Shown piece by piece: positions 16,968-24,273 of a stretch of DNA of 64,000 bases (the stretch's first letter is position 1; every line of letters begins with the position of its first letter). The notes under the pieces were generated by a model. It saw nothing but the letters and a program-made list of their open reading frames with translations. It had not been told where the DNA came from and ran no database searches. This DNA comes from Camelimonas fluminis (GTDB lineage: Bacteria > Pseudomonadota > Alphaproteobacteria > Rhizobiales > Beijerinckiaceae), in the NCBI RefSeq assembly GCF_014656355.1, contig NZ_BNCG01000002.1:82463-146462 (forward strand). The letters run 5' to 3'. The translations under genes and the position numbers were made by a program.

Positions 16968-17666
16968 TCAGTACCTCAATGACCCGACGATAACATGCAC
17001 CCGCTTTACAAGCTTTCGTTCAAATACAACTTCACCTTGAGGGTTGTATTGCCACAGATGCAGTTTTTCTGGTGTCCACGCCCGAAATTCTTTTATAAGG
17101 CCTTCGGGCGGAGCATCTGGGTCGTTTGTATGTAGCTGGACAACCACATCATCGTAGCGGTCCGCAGGCTTGTTCGGGTTGACCCAGACGAGTTCGCCCG
17201 GCCGGTAACGCGGCACCATGCTTTCACCCACAACATAGATTGCATAGGCGTGTTTGACCCCCACCAGATTTGGAGGGCGGGCCACGTACTCAACCGTCTC
17301 GCCGTTAAACGCAAATCGGCCGTCATCACCGCCCCGACCGACGCCGAGCACTGGCAGGCGCTGATCGCTCATGTCTGGCGCTGGCACGAGCGGCGACATC
17401 TCTGCGGGTCTGATAATGATTGGCGGCTGTTCGACAGGCTTTGCAACGGGTTCGGGGTCATCCGGCAGTGGATCCCCTTGCAACAAGTACCCGATCGTCA
17501 CCCCGAATAGTTCGGTAAGGCCTATCAGTTTGCGAGGGTCTGGGCGCGCGCGCTCACTCTCCCACTGGGTCACTGACACCCGGGCAATGCCAAAGTGATC
17601 GGCGACCTGCTGCTGGGTCAATTTCGCCCTGAGGCGCGCCTGTTTTATGCGATTTCCCAATGACAT
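16968..17666 (-). CDS. CI-like repressor: HTH plus S24 (LexA-type) peptidase domain
   Basis: 232 aa from 17666. The N-terminal HTH (about 5-60) reads RIKQARLRAKLTQQQVADHF and ARVSVTQWESERARP. A Pro-rich linker leads to the S24 domain with catalytic Ser149 (VGESMVPRY), the GELVWVNPN strand, and a candidate Lys in GLIKEF. No clear Ala-Gly cleavage site is visible; the linker region VLGVGRGGDDG (about 106-116) is where one would lie. It should hold pL and pR off through the GTAGGCATTGCCTAC sites and be inactivated by RecA after DNA damage. An alternative start at 17684 sits inside an operator. No Shine-Dalgarno is seen, so the transcript may be leaderless. Confidence 0.9.
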   Translation of the reverse strand: MSLGNRIKQARLRAKLTQQQVADHFGIARVSVTQWESERARPDPRKLIGLTELFGVTIGYLLQGDPLPDDPEPVAKPVEQPPIIIRPAEMSPLVPAPDMSDQRLPVLGVGRGGDDGRFAFNGETVEYVARPPNLVGVKHAYAIYVVGESMVPRYRPGELVWVNPNKPADRYDDVVVQLHTNDPDAPPEGLIKEFRAWTPEKLHLWQYNPQGEVVFERKLVKRVHVIVGSLRY

Positions 17667-17674
17667 GCCGGAAT

Positions 17675-17742
17675 GTAGGTTCATCCTACCTAGCGTGTCA
17701 CCTACATTGCTATTGACATTGTAGGTAGGCATTGCCTACTTT
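17675..17742 (+). promoter_or_regulatory. Operator region OR with rightward promoter pR and the repressor promoter
   Basis: Plus strand: TTGACA (17713-17718), 18-bp spacer, TACTTT (17737-17742). The 15-bp palindrome GTAGGCATTGCCTAC (17725-17739) lies in the spacer exactly as in pL. A variant, GTAGGTTCATCCTAC (17675-17689), lies across the start of the repressor gene, next to a leftward TAGGAT that may be its -10. Transcription from pR would begin about 3-5 bp before the Cro-like ATG at 17752, implying a leaderless or nearly leaderless message. Confidence 0.8.
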
Positions 17743-17751
17743 CCTTCCACC

Positions 17752-17970
17752 ATGTTGGATATCGTCAAACGCGCCGCTGAGAAAGCAGGAGGGATCACCA
17801 AGCTCGCAAGCGAGATTGGGGTCAAACACCCGTCCCTGCATTCCTGGAAACAGATCCCCGCCAATCGCGTGCGCGATATCGAGCGGGTGACCGGGATTCC
17901 GGACTACGAGTTGCGTCCCGACCTGTTCCGCCCACCGGTTGGCGCATCTGCGCCGGAGGTCACCGCATGA
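17752..17970 (+). CDS. Cro-like / YdaS-type helix-turn-helix protein
   Basis: 72 aa. MLDIVKRAAEKAGGITKLAS, then EIGVKHPSLHSWKQIPANRV and DIERVTGIPDYELRPDLF, is the YdaS/Cro pattern: HTH with turn at GV and recognition helix PSLHSWKQ, ending with the LRPDLFR motif common to YdaS proteins. It is divergent from the CI-like gene and first in the rightward operon, so it most likely competes for the same operators and turns the repressor gene off in lytic growth. Its stop overlaps the next start (ATGA). Confidence 0.88.
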   Translation: MLDIVKRAAEKAGGITKLASEIGVKHPSLHSWKQIPANRVRDIERVTGIPDYELRPDLFRPPVGASAPEVTA

Positions 17971-18176
17971 CGTCGTCTGATCGTCTCCAGCCTTTGCACC
18001 GCATCGCGCAGGGCCAACATCGCCGGATGGGGACCCGCATCGGCCACGCCCTTGTGCGCGCTGGCATCGTTTGGGGCGACGGCGTCGCCCTGGCGGCGCT
18101 GTGGCTTGGGCGCCCGTCCATCTGGATGGTGTCCGTTGGCGTGTGGCTTGTCCGACATTCCCGTGCTCCCCCGTGA
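17967..18176 (+). CDS. Hypothetical small protein (strand uncertain)
   Basis: 69 aa, coupled to the Cro-like gene by ATGA. It begins MTSSDRLQPLHRIAQGQHR; the C-terminal half is hydrophobic (GVALAALWLGRPSIWMVSVG). On the other strand, a frame from 18158 to 17904 (about 84 aa, MSDKPHANGHH...) has a better Shine-Dalgarno (GGGGGAG, 8 bp) and a plausible helix (MLALRDAVQRLETIRRRHA). Only one of the two is likely real. I favour the plus strand because of the coupling and the direction of the operon, but weakly. The stretch 18177-18255 up to the next gene holds only its leader and ribosome site. Confidence 0.35.
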   Translation: MTSSDRLQPLHRIAQGQHRRMGTRIGHALVRAGIVWGDGVALAALWLGRPSIWMVSVGVWLVRHSRAPP

Positions 18177-18255
18177 TCGCCTCGCGCTGATCTGATGCGC
18201 TGACCCTGCCCGCCAAAACCAGTTTTCGGAACGAAAATCCAAAGGGGGATTTTTC

Positions 18256-18738
18256 GTGATCGCTGATGCTTTGCCTGATGGCCTCTTTTCTTTGATCAAA
18301 GCCGCTGTGCGGGCCCAGATCCTCGCCATGGCCGCGCCGGGCTCAACGCCGGCGCAGCGGGTGGCGCAAATCACCGGCGCATCGGCCGGCACGATCAGCC
18401 GCTGGCAGGGCGACGCCTATGGCGAGCTGCCGCCCCTCGAGGTGATTTTTCAGCTCGAATACCTCTCCCAAAAACCCATTGTTTCGCGGGCGCTGGCGCA
18501 GCTCAGCAGTCACCGGCTCACGCCCATCGCCGACGATGAGGCGGCCGGCGAATGCTTTGTCGCCGATCTGGTCAAGATCACGGGCACCGCCGCGCAAACC
18601 GCCGGCGAGCTGTCCACGTCTCTCGCTGATGGCGTCGTGACGCCCGCCGAGGCCAAGCGCGTGCTCGCCAAAGCCGCCGAGCACCAGGACGTGCTGACCG
18701 GCCTGACCCGCAAGCTTTCCGTCGTCGCCAATAAGTAG
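18256..18738 (+). CDS. Phage regulatory protein, HTH type (CII-like position)
   Basis: 160 aa from a GTG with AAAGGGGGA five bp upstream. The N-terminal half has a helix-turn-helix (QRVAQITGASAGTISRWQGD) followed by LEVIFQLEYLSQKPIVSRAL. The C-terminal half is helical and Ala-rich (LSTSLADGVVTPAEAKRVLA, AEHQDVLTGLTRKL). Size and order (repressor, Cro-like, this) match lambdoid CII or a similar second regulator. I cannot tell activator from repressor. It resembles phage proteins annotated as regulatory CII-type in alphaproteobacteria only in general pattern. Confidence 0.65.
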   Translation: MIADALPDGLFSLIKAAVRAQILAMAAPGSTPAQRVAQITGASAGTISRWQGDAYGELPPLEVIFQLEYLSQKPIVSRALAQLSSHRLTPIADDEAAGECFVADLVKITGTAAQTAGELSTSLADGVVTPAEAKRVLAKAAEHQDVLTGLTRKLSVVANK

Positions 18739-18748
18739 GGAACGCCCC

Positions 18749-18982
18749 ATGCGCACGCCTGACTTTGCCATTGATGAGCTGCCCGAACAGGAGCGCCTGT
18801 ATGTCAGCGCCGCCGTGCAGCGGATGATCGACTCCAGCGAGGCGCACCTCGCCGATCTGCGCGCCCATTGCGACCGGGAGTATCCCGATGTCGCCGAGGA
18901 TCCGCGCGACCTACTGCCCTACAACTGGCGCGGGCGCCTGCACGGCGTCGCCGCGGCCAATGTCGCGCACTTCCGGCGGTGA
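18749..18982 (+). CDS. Hypothetical early protein
   Basis: 77 aa: MRTPDFAIDELPEQERLYVS, then AAVQRMIDSSEAHLADLRAH, and a C-terminus LPYNWRGRLHGVAAANVAHF. Acidic and helical, no family recognised. It lies 10 bp after the preceding gene in the rightward early operon and 7 bp before the next. Confidence 0.65.
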   Translation: MRTPDFAIDELPEQERLYVSAAVQRMIDSSEAHLADLRAHCDREYPDVAEDPRDLLPYNWRGRLHGVAAANVAHFRR

Positions 18983-18989
18983 CGGGGTG

Positions 18990-19211
18990 ATGTCCCGGAC
19001 CCGCCGCCGCAGGCTGGTGGTCGTGCCGCGCCGCAACATGGCGCGCCTGCACCGGGCCGCGCGCCGCCTCCAGGAGGTTGGCTGGCCACAGCACGCGATT
19101 GCCCGCGCGCTACACCTGAGCCGCGCCACTGTCTCCCGCGCCCTGCGCGGCAACGACATCTGGGGCGGGGATTTTTCGGATTTGATCCGTAGTGCGATGC
19201 GGGAGGCCTGA
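18990..19211 (+). CDS. Small homeodomain-like HTH protein
   Basis: 73 aa from the ATG at 18990; the open frame reaches back to 18888 inside the previous gene. A very basic N-terminus (MSRTRRRRLVVVPRRNMARL) leads into a helix-turn-helix: RRLQEVGWPQHAIARALHLS then RATVSRALRG, the pattern of resolvase/Hin-like or XRE recognition helices. The tail GGDFSDLIRSAMREA is acidic. DNA binding is likely; target unknown. Confidence 0.65.
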   Translation: MSRTRRRRLVVVPRRNMARLHRAARRLQEVGWPQHAIARALHLSRATVSRALRGNDIWGGDFSDLIRSAMREA

Positions 19212-19213
19212 GC

Positions 19214-20050
19214 ATGACCACCACCCCGGAAACCAGCATCGTTGAGCCGACTGACGGCAGCTTGGACGATGACCGGATCATTCCGCTGCTTCTGGCGCAG
19301 GCCGCTTCTCGCGGTGCGCGCTACTGGGATTATCAGGATGCGCACCAGGTCTACGCGGCTTTGCTGGCCAAACTTGACGCCGCCCTTCCCGCGCGGGCGC
19401 CGGAGCCGGCGGCCGCTCGCTGGGAAATTCGGTCTCCTGCCGGTTGCCCGTCCGTGACCGACAAGGCGGATTTAGCCGGCCAATGGCTGAAGCAAGGGTA
19501 CGTCGTCACGCCCTTCTACACCGCCCCGCCAAACCCCGTTGCCGCCAGTGCGGTGGATGGGCAAGCGGCTACCGGCGATTGGCACATGGAAGCCGTTTAC
19601 GAGGTGATCGAAGAACTGCACCAAGCGGCCAAGCAAGCCGGCACCGAGCCGATGAAGGCACTGCTTTCAGACGCTGCTGACATGGCTATCTGGCTGATCT
19701 CCGCCCCGTCATCACCAGCCCCCGTTGCTGATAATCCGGCGGGCGATCCTGTCGTCAACGCGCCCATGTCTCTTTGGGCGGCGGCCGCAATGTCGATGTT
19801 GGCCACATACGACGCCTTTATGGATGGCGCCCTCCAGAGCCCCGCAGACCGAGCCAGTTTTGAGCACCTGCTGCTGGCGGCCAGTTTCGGCGCCCAGGCT
19901 TTTGACGACGCGCCGCCAATCGCCCGTGGCGGCGCAGAAGTTAGCCTGTTGCTCAAGGCTTTCTGCCAAGCGCTGATCGACCCATCAGACAAGCGCCTGG
20001 ACCATTTGCGGGCCAACTATGCGCCACCATCAGCAGCGGAGCCTGCATGA
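19214..20050 (+). CDS. Hypothetical early protein
   Basis: 278 aa, start preceded by GGGAGG. It begins MTTTPETSIVEPTDG. Recognisable internal pieces are DADRIIPLLLAQAA-like helices, SVTDKADLAGQWLKQGYVVT with PFYTAPP (a short module seen in several phage proteins of unknown function), and HMEAVYEVIEELHQAAKQAG. No catalytic motif is visible. Its stop overlaps the primase start (ATGATGG). Function unknown; accessory to replication by position only. Confidence 0.6.
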   Translation: MTTTPETSIVEPTDGSLDDDRIIPLLLAQAASRGARYWDYQDAHQVYAALLAKLDAALPARAPEPAAARWEIRSPAGCPSVTDKADLAGQWLKQGYVVTPFYTAPPNPVAASAVDGQAATGDWHMEAVYEVIEELHQAAKQAGTEPMKALLSDAADMAIWLISAPSSPAPVADNPAGDPVVNAPMSLWAAAAMSMLATYDAFMDGALQSPADRASFEHLLLAASFGAQAFDDAPPIARGGAEVSLLLKAFCQALIDPSDKRLDHLRANYAPPSAAEPA

Positions 20051-21228
20051 TGGCCCGCATCGCCCAATCCGAAATCGATCGCATCCGGTCCGAAAAGCGC
20101 ATTGCCGACATTGCCGGCGTACCGCTGCGCGCCAGCCGCATGGGGCGCGGGCTGACTGGCCCTTGCCCGTTTTGCGGCGGCAGCGACCGTGGCCAACGCT
20201 TTGAGATCCGGCTGGACACCAACACCTTTGTTTGCGCCGTCTGCCAGGCTGGCGGCGACGTCATCCGCTTTGTCGAGCTGCGCGACGGCTGCGATTTTCG
20301 CGGCGCTGTCGAGCGGCTGGGCGGCGGGGCCGAGGCTGTTGACCCCGAGCTGGAGCGCCAGCGGGCGGCCGAGCGCCGGGCGCGGGAGGCGGAACGCGCC
20401 CGGACGGCGGCGCGGCGCGCCGAGACCGAGCGCCGCCGCCTGTATGACATCTGGCAGCGGGCCGCGCCGCCATCGTCGCCATCGATCGCGGGCTATCTGG
20501 CGCGACGCGGCATCTGGCAGTTGATGAGCAACCGCCTGCGCGCGGTCGAGGACATGCCCTATTACCACGGGCGCGAGGCCCGGCCCGGGCGGCCTGACAA
20601 AGACCGCGCGCGCGTGGTGCATCGGGGCCCGGCCATGCTGGCGCCGATCGTCGGGCCGGATGGGGCGTTTTCTGGCCTGCACATCACCTGGATTGATCTG
20701 GCGCAGCCCAAGGGCAAGGCGATGATCCTCGACCCGGACACCGGCGAGGCGCTGCCCGCCAAAAAGGTGCGCGGTGTCAAGGTTGGCGGGCGCATCGAGC
20801 TGATCCGCTGCGCCTCCCCGATCGCCCTGGTGATTGGCGAGGGCATCGAGACGGTGCTCTCCGTGTGGACCGCGATGGCCGCCGTTGGGCGCGATCTGGA
20901 TGGCATTGCGTTTTGGTCATCCGTCGACCTCGGCAATCTGGGCGGGCATGCGGCCGGCCTCGCGCCGCACCCGACCGCCAGACGGCCGGACGGCAGCCCC
21001 CTGCGCATCCCTGGTCCCGTACCGGACATGGACGCCCGCGCCATACCCGTGCCGGACAGCGTCGCGCGCGTGCTGCTGCTGGGCGACGGCGACAGTGACC
21101 GCTTTTTGACGGAGACGACGCTGCAACGCGCCGCGCGCCGTTATGCGCGCCTGGGCCGCGATATCCGCCGCGCTTTTGCGCCGGATGGCAAGGATTTCAA
21201 CAATTTACTGATGGAGGCGGCGGCGTGA
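20047..21228 (+). CDS. DNA primase: CHC2-type zinc finger plus TOPRIM domain
   Basis: 393 aa. The N-terminal zinc-binding domain has Cys40, Cys43 (CPFCGG), Cys63 and Cys66 (FVCAVCQAGGD). A charged, Arg-rich helical linker (about 98-140) precedes the TOPRIM core: ALVIGEGIETVLSVW carries the conserved Glu, and RVLLLGDGDSDRF carries the DxD pair. It would lay down RNA primers for phage replication together with the D5/P4-type helicase encoded 1 kb downstream. This two-gene arrangement splits functions that P4 alpha combines. The gene is coupled on both sides (ATGA upstream, GTGA downstream). Confidence 0.88.
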   Translation: MMARIAQSEIDRIRSEKRIADIAGVPLRASRMGRGLTGPCPFCGGSDRGQRFEIRLDTNTFVCAVCQAGGDVIRFVELRDGCDFRGAVERLGGGAEAVDPELERQRAAERRAREAERARTAARRAETERRRLYDIWQRAAPPSSPSIAGYLARRGIWQLMSNRLRAVEDMPYYHGREARPGRPDKDRARVVHRGPAMLAPIVGPDGAFSGLHITWIDLAQPKGKAMILDPDTGEALPAKKVRGVKVGGRIELIRCASPIALVIGEGIETVLSVWTAMAAVGRDLDGIAFWSSVDLGNLGGHAAGLAPHPTARRPDGSPLRIPGPVPDMDARAIPVPDSVARVLLLGDGDSDRFLTETTLQRAARRYARLGRDIRRAFAPDGKDFNNLLMEAAA

Positions 21229-21806
21229 TTGACCTGCAGCCATTTGCCTATGACGTGGTGATGATTGACCCGCCGTGGCCGTGGGAGACGTACTCCGCCG
21301 CCGGGCAGGCCAAATCTCCCGAAGCCCAATACGACACCATGTCGTTTGACGACATCGAGGCGCTGCGCGCTGGCGATCTGCTGGCGACGGGCGGCGTGAT
21401 GATGATGTGGTGCACGTGGCCGCTGTTTGACCGGCAGGCCGCCGTGATGCGCGCCTGGGGCGTCAAGCCGGTGACCGGCGGCGCATGGGCCAAGCGCACC
21501 GCCAGCGGCAAGCTACGCTGGGGGACGGGCTATGTTCTGCGCAGCGTCTGCGAGCCGTTTTTGATCGGCGCGCTCAAGGATTCCGGCGCGCGCGGACCCG
21601 GCGTCTCCAACCTCATCGGGACGATAGACGAGGCGCTGGTCGACGGCGTGGCGCGGGAGCACTCGCGCAAGCCCGACGAGGCCTATGCGCTCATCGAGGC
21701 CGTGGCGCCCGGGTTGCGCCGCGCCGACATTTTCGCGCGCCAGCGACGGCCCGGCTGGGACGGATGGGGCAATGAGGCGAGCAAGTTTGATGGGGTGGCA
21801 CCATGA
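21225..21806 (+). CDS. MT-A70 family adenine-N6 DNA methyltransferase
   Basis: 193 aa. It starts at a GTG overlapping the primase stop. Catalytic DPPW is at residues 15-18 (VVMIDPPWPWETYS), with the SAM-binding and family segments MSFDDIEALRAGDLLATGG, MMMWCTWPLF and the C-terminal EHSRKPDEAYALIE. It methylates adenine in DNA; MT-A70 relatives on phages are thought to protect phage DNA from restriction or to alter regulatory sites. No cognate restriction enzyme is adjacent, so it is an orphan. Recognition sequence cannot be read from the gene. Confidence 0.92.
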   Translation: MIDLQPFAYDVVMIDPPWPWETYSAAGQAKSPEAQYDTMSFDDIEALRAGDLLATGGVMMMWCTWPLFDRQAAVMRAWGVKPVTGGAWAKRTASGKLRWGTGYVLRSVCEPFLIGALKDSGARGPGVSNLIGTIDEALVDGVAREHSRKPDEAYALIEAVAPGLRRADIFARQRRPGWDGWGNEASKFDGVAP

Positions 21807-22009
21807 ATGACAGCACAGAGCGCGAGGAACTGGCGGACGCCCTGAAAGCTAAGGCCGAGAAATACGCCAATCTCGAAGAAAACCAACGGTACGGCGAACT
21901 GGCGCGATCGTATTTTCGCGGAAAATGCGTGGCCTATCGGGACGCCGCGAAGATCGCCAGCCGCCCCACCGAAGCCCTTGCGAGTAAGGGAGGCGACGAT
22001 GGCCAGTGA
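21803..22009 (+). CDS. Hypothetical small protein
   Basis: 68 aa: MNDSTEREELADALKAKAEK, then YANLEENQRYGELARSYFRG, then KCVAYRDAAKIAS. Entirely helical and charged, probably a coiled coil. Coupled to the methyltransferase (ATGA) and overlaps the next start by 11 bp. No family recognised. Confidence 0.6.
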   Translation: MNDSTEREELADALKAKAEKYANLEENQRYGELARSYFRGKCVAYRDAAKIASRPTEALASKGGDDGQ

Positions 22010-22229
22010 CCTGAACGAATACGAGATCGATGCCCTGCGCATGCTGGCTGGCGAGATTGAACGGGACTGGGGCGCGTGGGTTGCTGCGTGCCTTGAAACG
22101 CTGGTCGCCAAGGGCCTCGCCGCTCCGGCCTACCACATCACTGATGCTGGGCGCGCCGCCCTCACCAATATCGACCGGAAGTCGATCAGCCCCACCGGAA
22201 CCCTTGCTGATAAGGGATTCCCGGCATGA
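21999..22229 (+). CDS. Small winged-helix-like protein
   Basis: 76 aa from the ATG at 21999 (GGGAGGCGACG upstream). It starts MASDLNEYEIDALRMLAGEI; the pattern ALRMLAGEI...LVAKGLAAP followed by AYHITDAGRAAL is that of a winged helix (helices, then a beta-wing with ITxxGRxxL). It probably binds DNA or protein; partner unknown. Coupled to the helicase gene by ATGA. Confidence 0.6.
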   Translation: MASDLNEYEIDALRMLAGEIERDWGAWVAACLETLVAKGLAAPAYHITDAGRAALTNIDRKSISPTGTLADKGFPA

Positions 22230-23950
22230 GCGACGACGCCATGAAAGGCATTGTCGATCTGGTCGACAATGCCGAGCCATACGCCACTGACGATTTGGAC
22301 GGCGGCGGCCCTCCGCAGCCACCGGATGACGGCGGTGACGGGGATGGCGGACCCTCGCCATTTGGCAAGCCAGACCCGGCCGTGGTGCAGGCGTGCGCCT
22401 TGCTCGATCAAAACGACACCGACAATGGCCGGCGGCTGCTCAACCATTTTGGCGACAGGTGGCTCAGTGTGCGCGAGATCGGCGCCCATATCTGGAGCGG
22501 CACCCATTGGGACCCGGACGGGGGCGACGAGACGCTGCAGCGCATGGCGCAGGAGACGGCGCGCCGGATCAAACTGGAGTGCGGCCATATCGTCATGTCG
22601 CCAGCAGACGCCCGCATGGTCGCTGAGGCCGCCCGGATCCGCGCCGATGACAGCGCCGAGCCAACGGCGGAGGCCAAGGCCCTGCTGGGCCGCGCCGAGG
22701 CCGCCGAAAAGCGCAACGGCAAGCGCCGCGGCGACCGGCACAACTTTGCCGTCTCCAGCGGCAACCGCAACCGCACCATGTCCATGATCTCCCAGGCGCT
22801 GCCGCACCGTTCGTGCGCGCCGGCTGACCTCGATGCTGACCACATGTTGTTCAACGTGGGCAACGGGACGCTGCGATTTCGCAAGTGGGTCGAGGAGGAT
22901 CTGGAGTGTCCGGACCCGGATGCACGGCGCATGATCGCCCATGCCAGCGTCGAGATGCTGCCGCATAACCCGGAGCACCTCATCGCCAAGATATCGCCCT
23001 GCACTTATGACCCGAAGGCCGTGGCGCACCTGTTTTTGGCGTGGCTGGAGCGGTTTCAGCCGGATGCGGAGGTGCGGCGGTTTATCCAGACGGCGGTGGG
23101 CCGGGCGCTGCTCGGCGGGGCAACTACACAGGTGCTGATCTTTCTGTATGGGGACGGCGCCAACGGCAAATCCGTGTTCATGGAGATCATTTCGGAGATC
23201 TTGGGGGGATATGGGGGCCGGCTGAAGCCGGAATCCATCGCGGGGGCGCTGGAGGGGCGCGGCGACCAGGCGACGCCGGATTTCGCGCGACTGGCCGGCA
23301 AGCGCTTTGTCGCCATCGCCGAGCTGCCGCGCAATTCGCCGCTACGCGAGGGGTTGGTGAAGGCCATGACCGGCGGCGAGCCCATGCCGGTGCGGCACCT
23401 CAACAAGGGTTTTTTCGACCTTTTGCCGGAGTTTATCCCGTTTATGTCGGGCAACGACTTGCCGGACGTCGGCGGGCTCGACCACGGCATCTGGCGGCGG
23501 CTCAAATTTGTGCTCTGGCCGGTCAAGGTGCCGGCGGATGAGCAGCGACCGCTCAAAGAGGTGGTGGGAGAGATGATGGCGGAGGCCCCGGGCATCCTCA
23601 ATTGGGCCATTGAGGGGGCGCTGCGCTTTCTGCGGGAGGGCCTGCACGAGCCGCCTGCCGTGTCCTCGCTGACAGAGGCGCACCGGGAGGACCTGGACCC
23701 TGTTGGCGCGTTCGTCACCGCCCACGTCCGCGACCGGGAGGACAGGAGCGTGCAGGCGCGCGACATGTACGACGGCTTCAAGCTGTTCTGCGAGGCCAAC
23801 GCCATAAGACCTTGGACGGAAAAGACTTTTAGTCTCGCCCTGAAGAAAAAGGGGTTCCGGCGTGAGGATAAGCGCGTCCGGAAATGGCTTGGGATCGAGC
23901 TTGTGGACGTGCCCAAGCCCCGCAGCCCCTATGGATCGCTGGACAGGTGA
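22226..23950 (+). CDS. D5/P4-type phage helicase-primase (SF3 helicase)
   Basis: 574 aa. The D5_N region (about 150-260) contains HMLFNVGNGTLRF, typical of P4 alpha-like proteins. The SF3 helicase follows with Walker A GDGANGKS near residues 309-316, the Walker B/C zone FVAIAELPRNSPLREG, and sensor residues IPFMSGNDLPDV plus arginine finger GIWRRLKFV. The C-terminal 100 residues form the winged-helix part that in P4 binds the origin iterons. An AEP-type primase active site is not evident; priming is probably done by the CHC2/TOPRIM protein. It lies directly upstream of an array of 9-bp iterons. Confidence 0.9.
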   Translation: MSDDAMKGIVDLVDNAEPYATDDLDGGGPPQPPDDGGDGDGGPSPFGKPDPAVVQACALLDQNDTDNGRRLLNHFGDRWLSVREIGAHIWSGTHWDPDGGDETLQRMAQETARRIKLECGHIVMSPADARMVAEAARIRADDSAEPTAEAKALLGRAEAAEKRNGKRRGDRHNFAVSSGNRNRTMSMISQALPHRSCAPADLDADHMLFNVGNGTLRFRKWVEEDLECPDPDARRMIAHASVEMLPHNPEHLIAKISPCTYDPKAVAHLFLAWLERFQPDAEVRRFIQTAVGRALLGGATTQVLIFLYGDGANGKSVFMEIISEILGGYGGRLKPESIAGALEGRGDQATPDFARLAGKRFVAIAELPRNSPLREGLVKAMTGGEPMPVRHLNKGFFDLLPEFIPFMSGNDLPDVGGLDHGIWRRLKFVLWPVKVPADEQRPLKEVVGEMMAEAPGILNWAIEGALRFLREGLHEPPAVSSLTEAHREDLDPVGAFVTAHVRDREDRSVQARDMYDGFKLFCEANAIRPWTEKTFSLALKKKGFRREDKRVRKWLGIELVDVPKPRSPYGSLDR

Positions 23951-23976
23951 CGGACGCTCACGCCCGGATTTAACGC

Positions 23977-24258
23977 GCGAGGGTCGCGAGGGGCGCGCGA
24001 TAGACAAAACATCACCCTCGCACTGGTTTTTGCGCGTGTTTTCAAATGGTTGCGGGCGTTGCGCGAGGGTTGCGAGGGTTGCGCGCGCCTATACATAAGC
24101 AACCGGGGTTACGGGGTGTAATTATCAGTCGTTTTTATACGCACTATAGACCTTAACCCTCGCAACCCTCGCAAACACAAATCAAACTACTGAAATAAAA
24201 CACAAATTTGAGCGCGAGGGTTGCTTGACGTCTATCGCATAACCCTCGCAACCATCGC
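23977..24258. repeat. Iteron array, candidate phage replication origin
   Basis: Nine or ten copies of the 9-mer AACCCTCGC or its complement GCGAGGGTT, some with one change, lie in a 282-bp gene-free stretch. GCGAGGGT at 23977 and GCGAGGGG at 23986; ACCCTCGCA at 24014; tandem GCGAGGGTT at 24063-24071 and 24072-24080; tandem AACCCTCGC at 24155-24163 and 24164-24172; GCGAGGGTT at 24214-24222; AACCCTCGC at 24241-24249 and a variant at 24250-24258. The two tandem pairs face each other across an AT-richer centre, and another AT-rich stretch follows at 24173-24211. There is no gene between 23951 and 24273. Confidence 0.7.
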
Positions 24259-24273
24259 ACAGGGGCAAATGGC

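Noticed and set aside
17904-18158. Minus-strand gene opposite 17967-18176
   Set aside because: It has a good ribosome site, but it opposes the rightward operon and overlaps the Cro-like gene; kept only as an alternative in the plus-strand entry.
23977-24258. CRISPR array
   Set aside because: Repeats are 9 bp, irregularly spaced, in both orientations, and without uniform spacers or cas genes.
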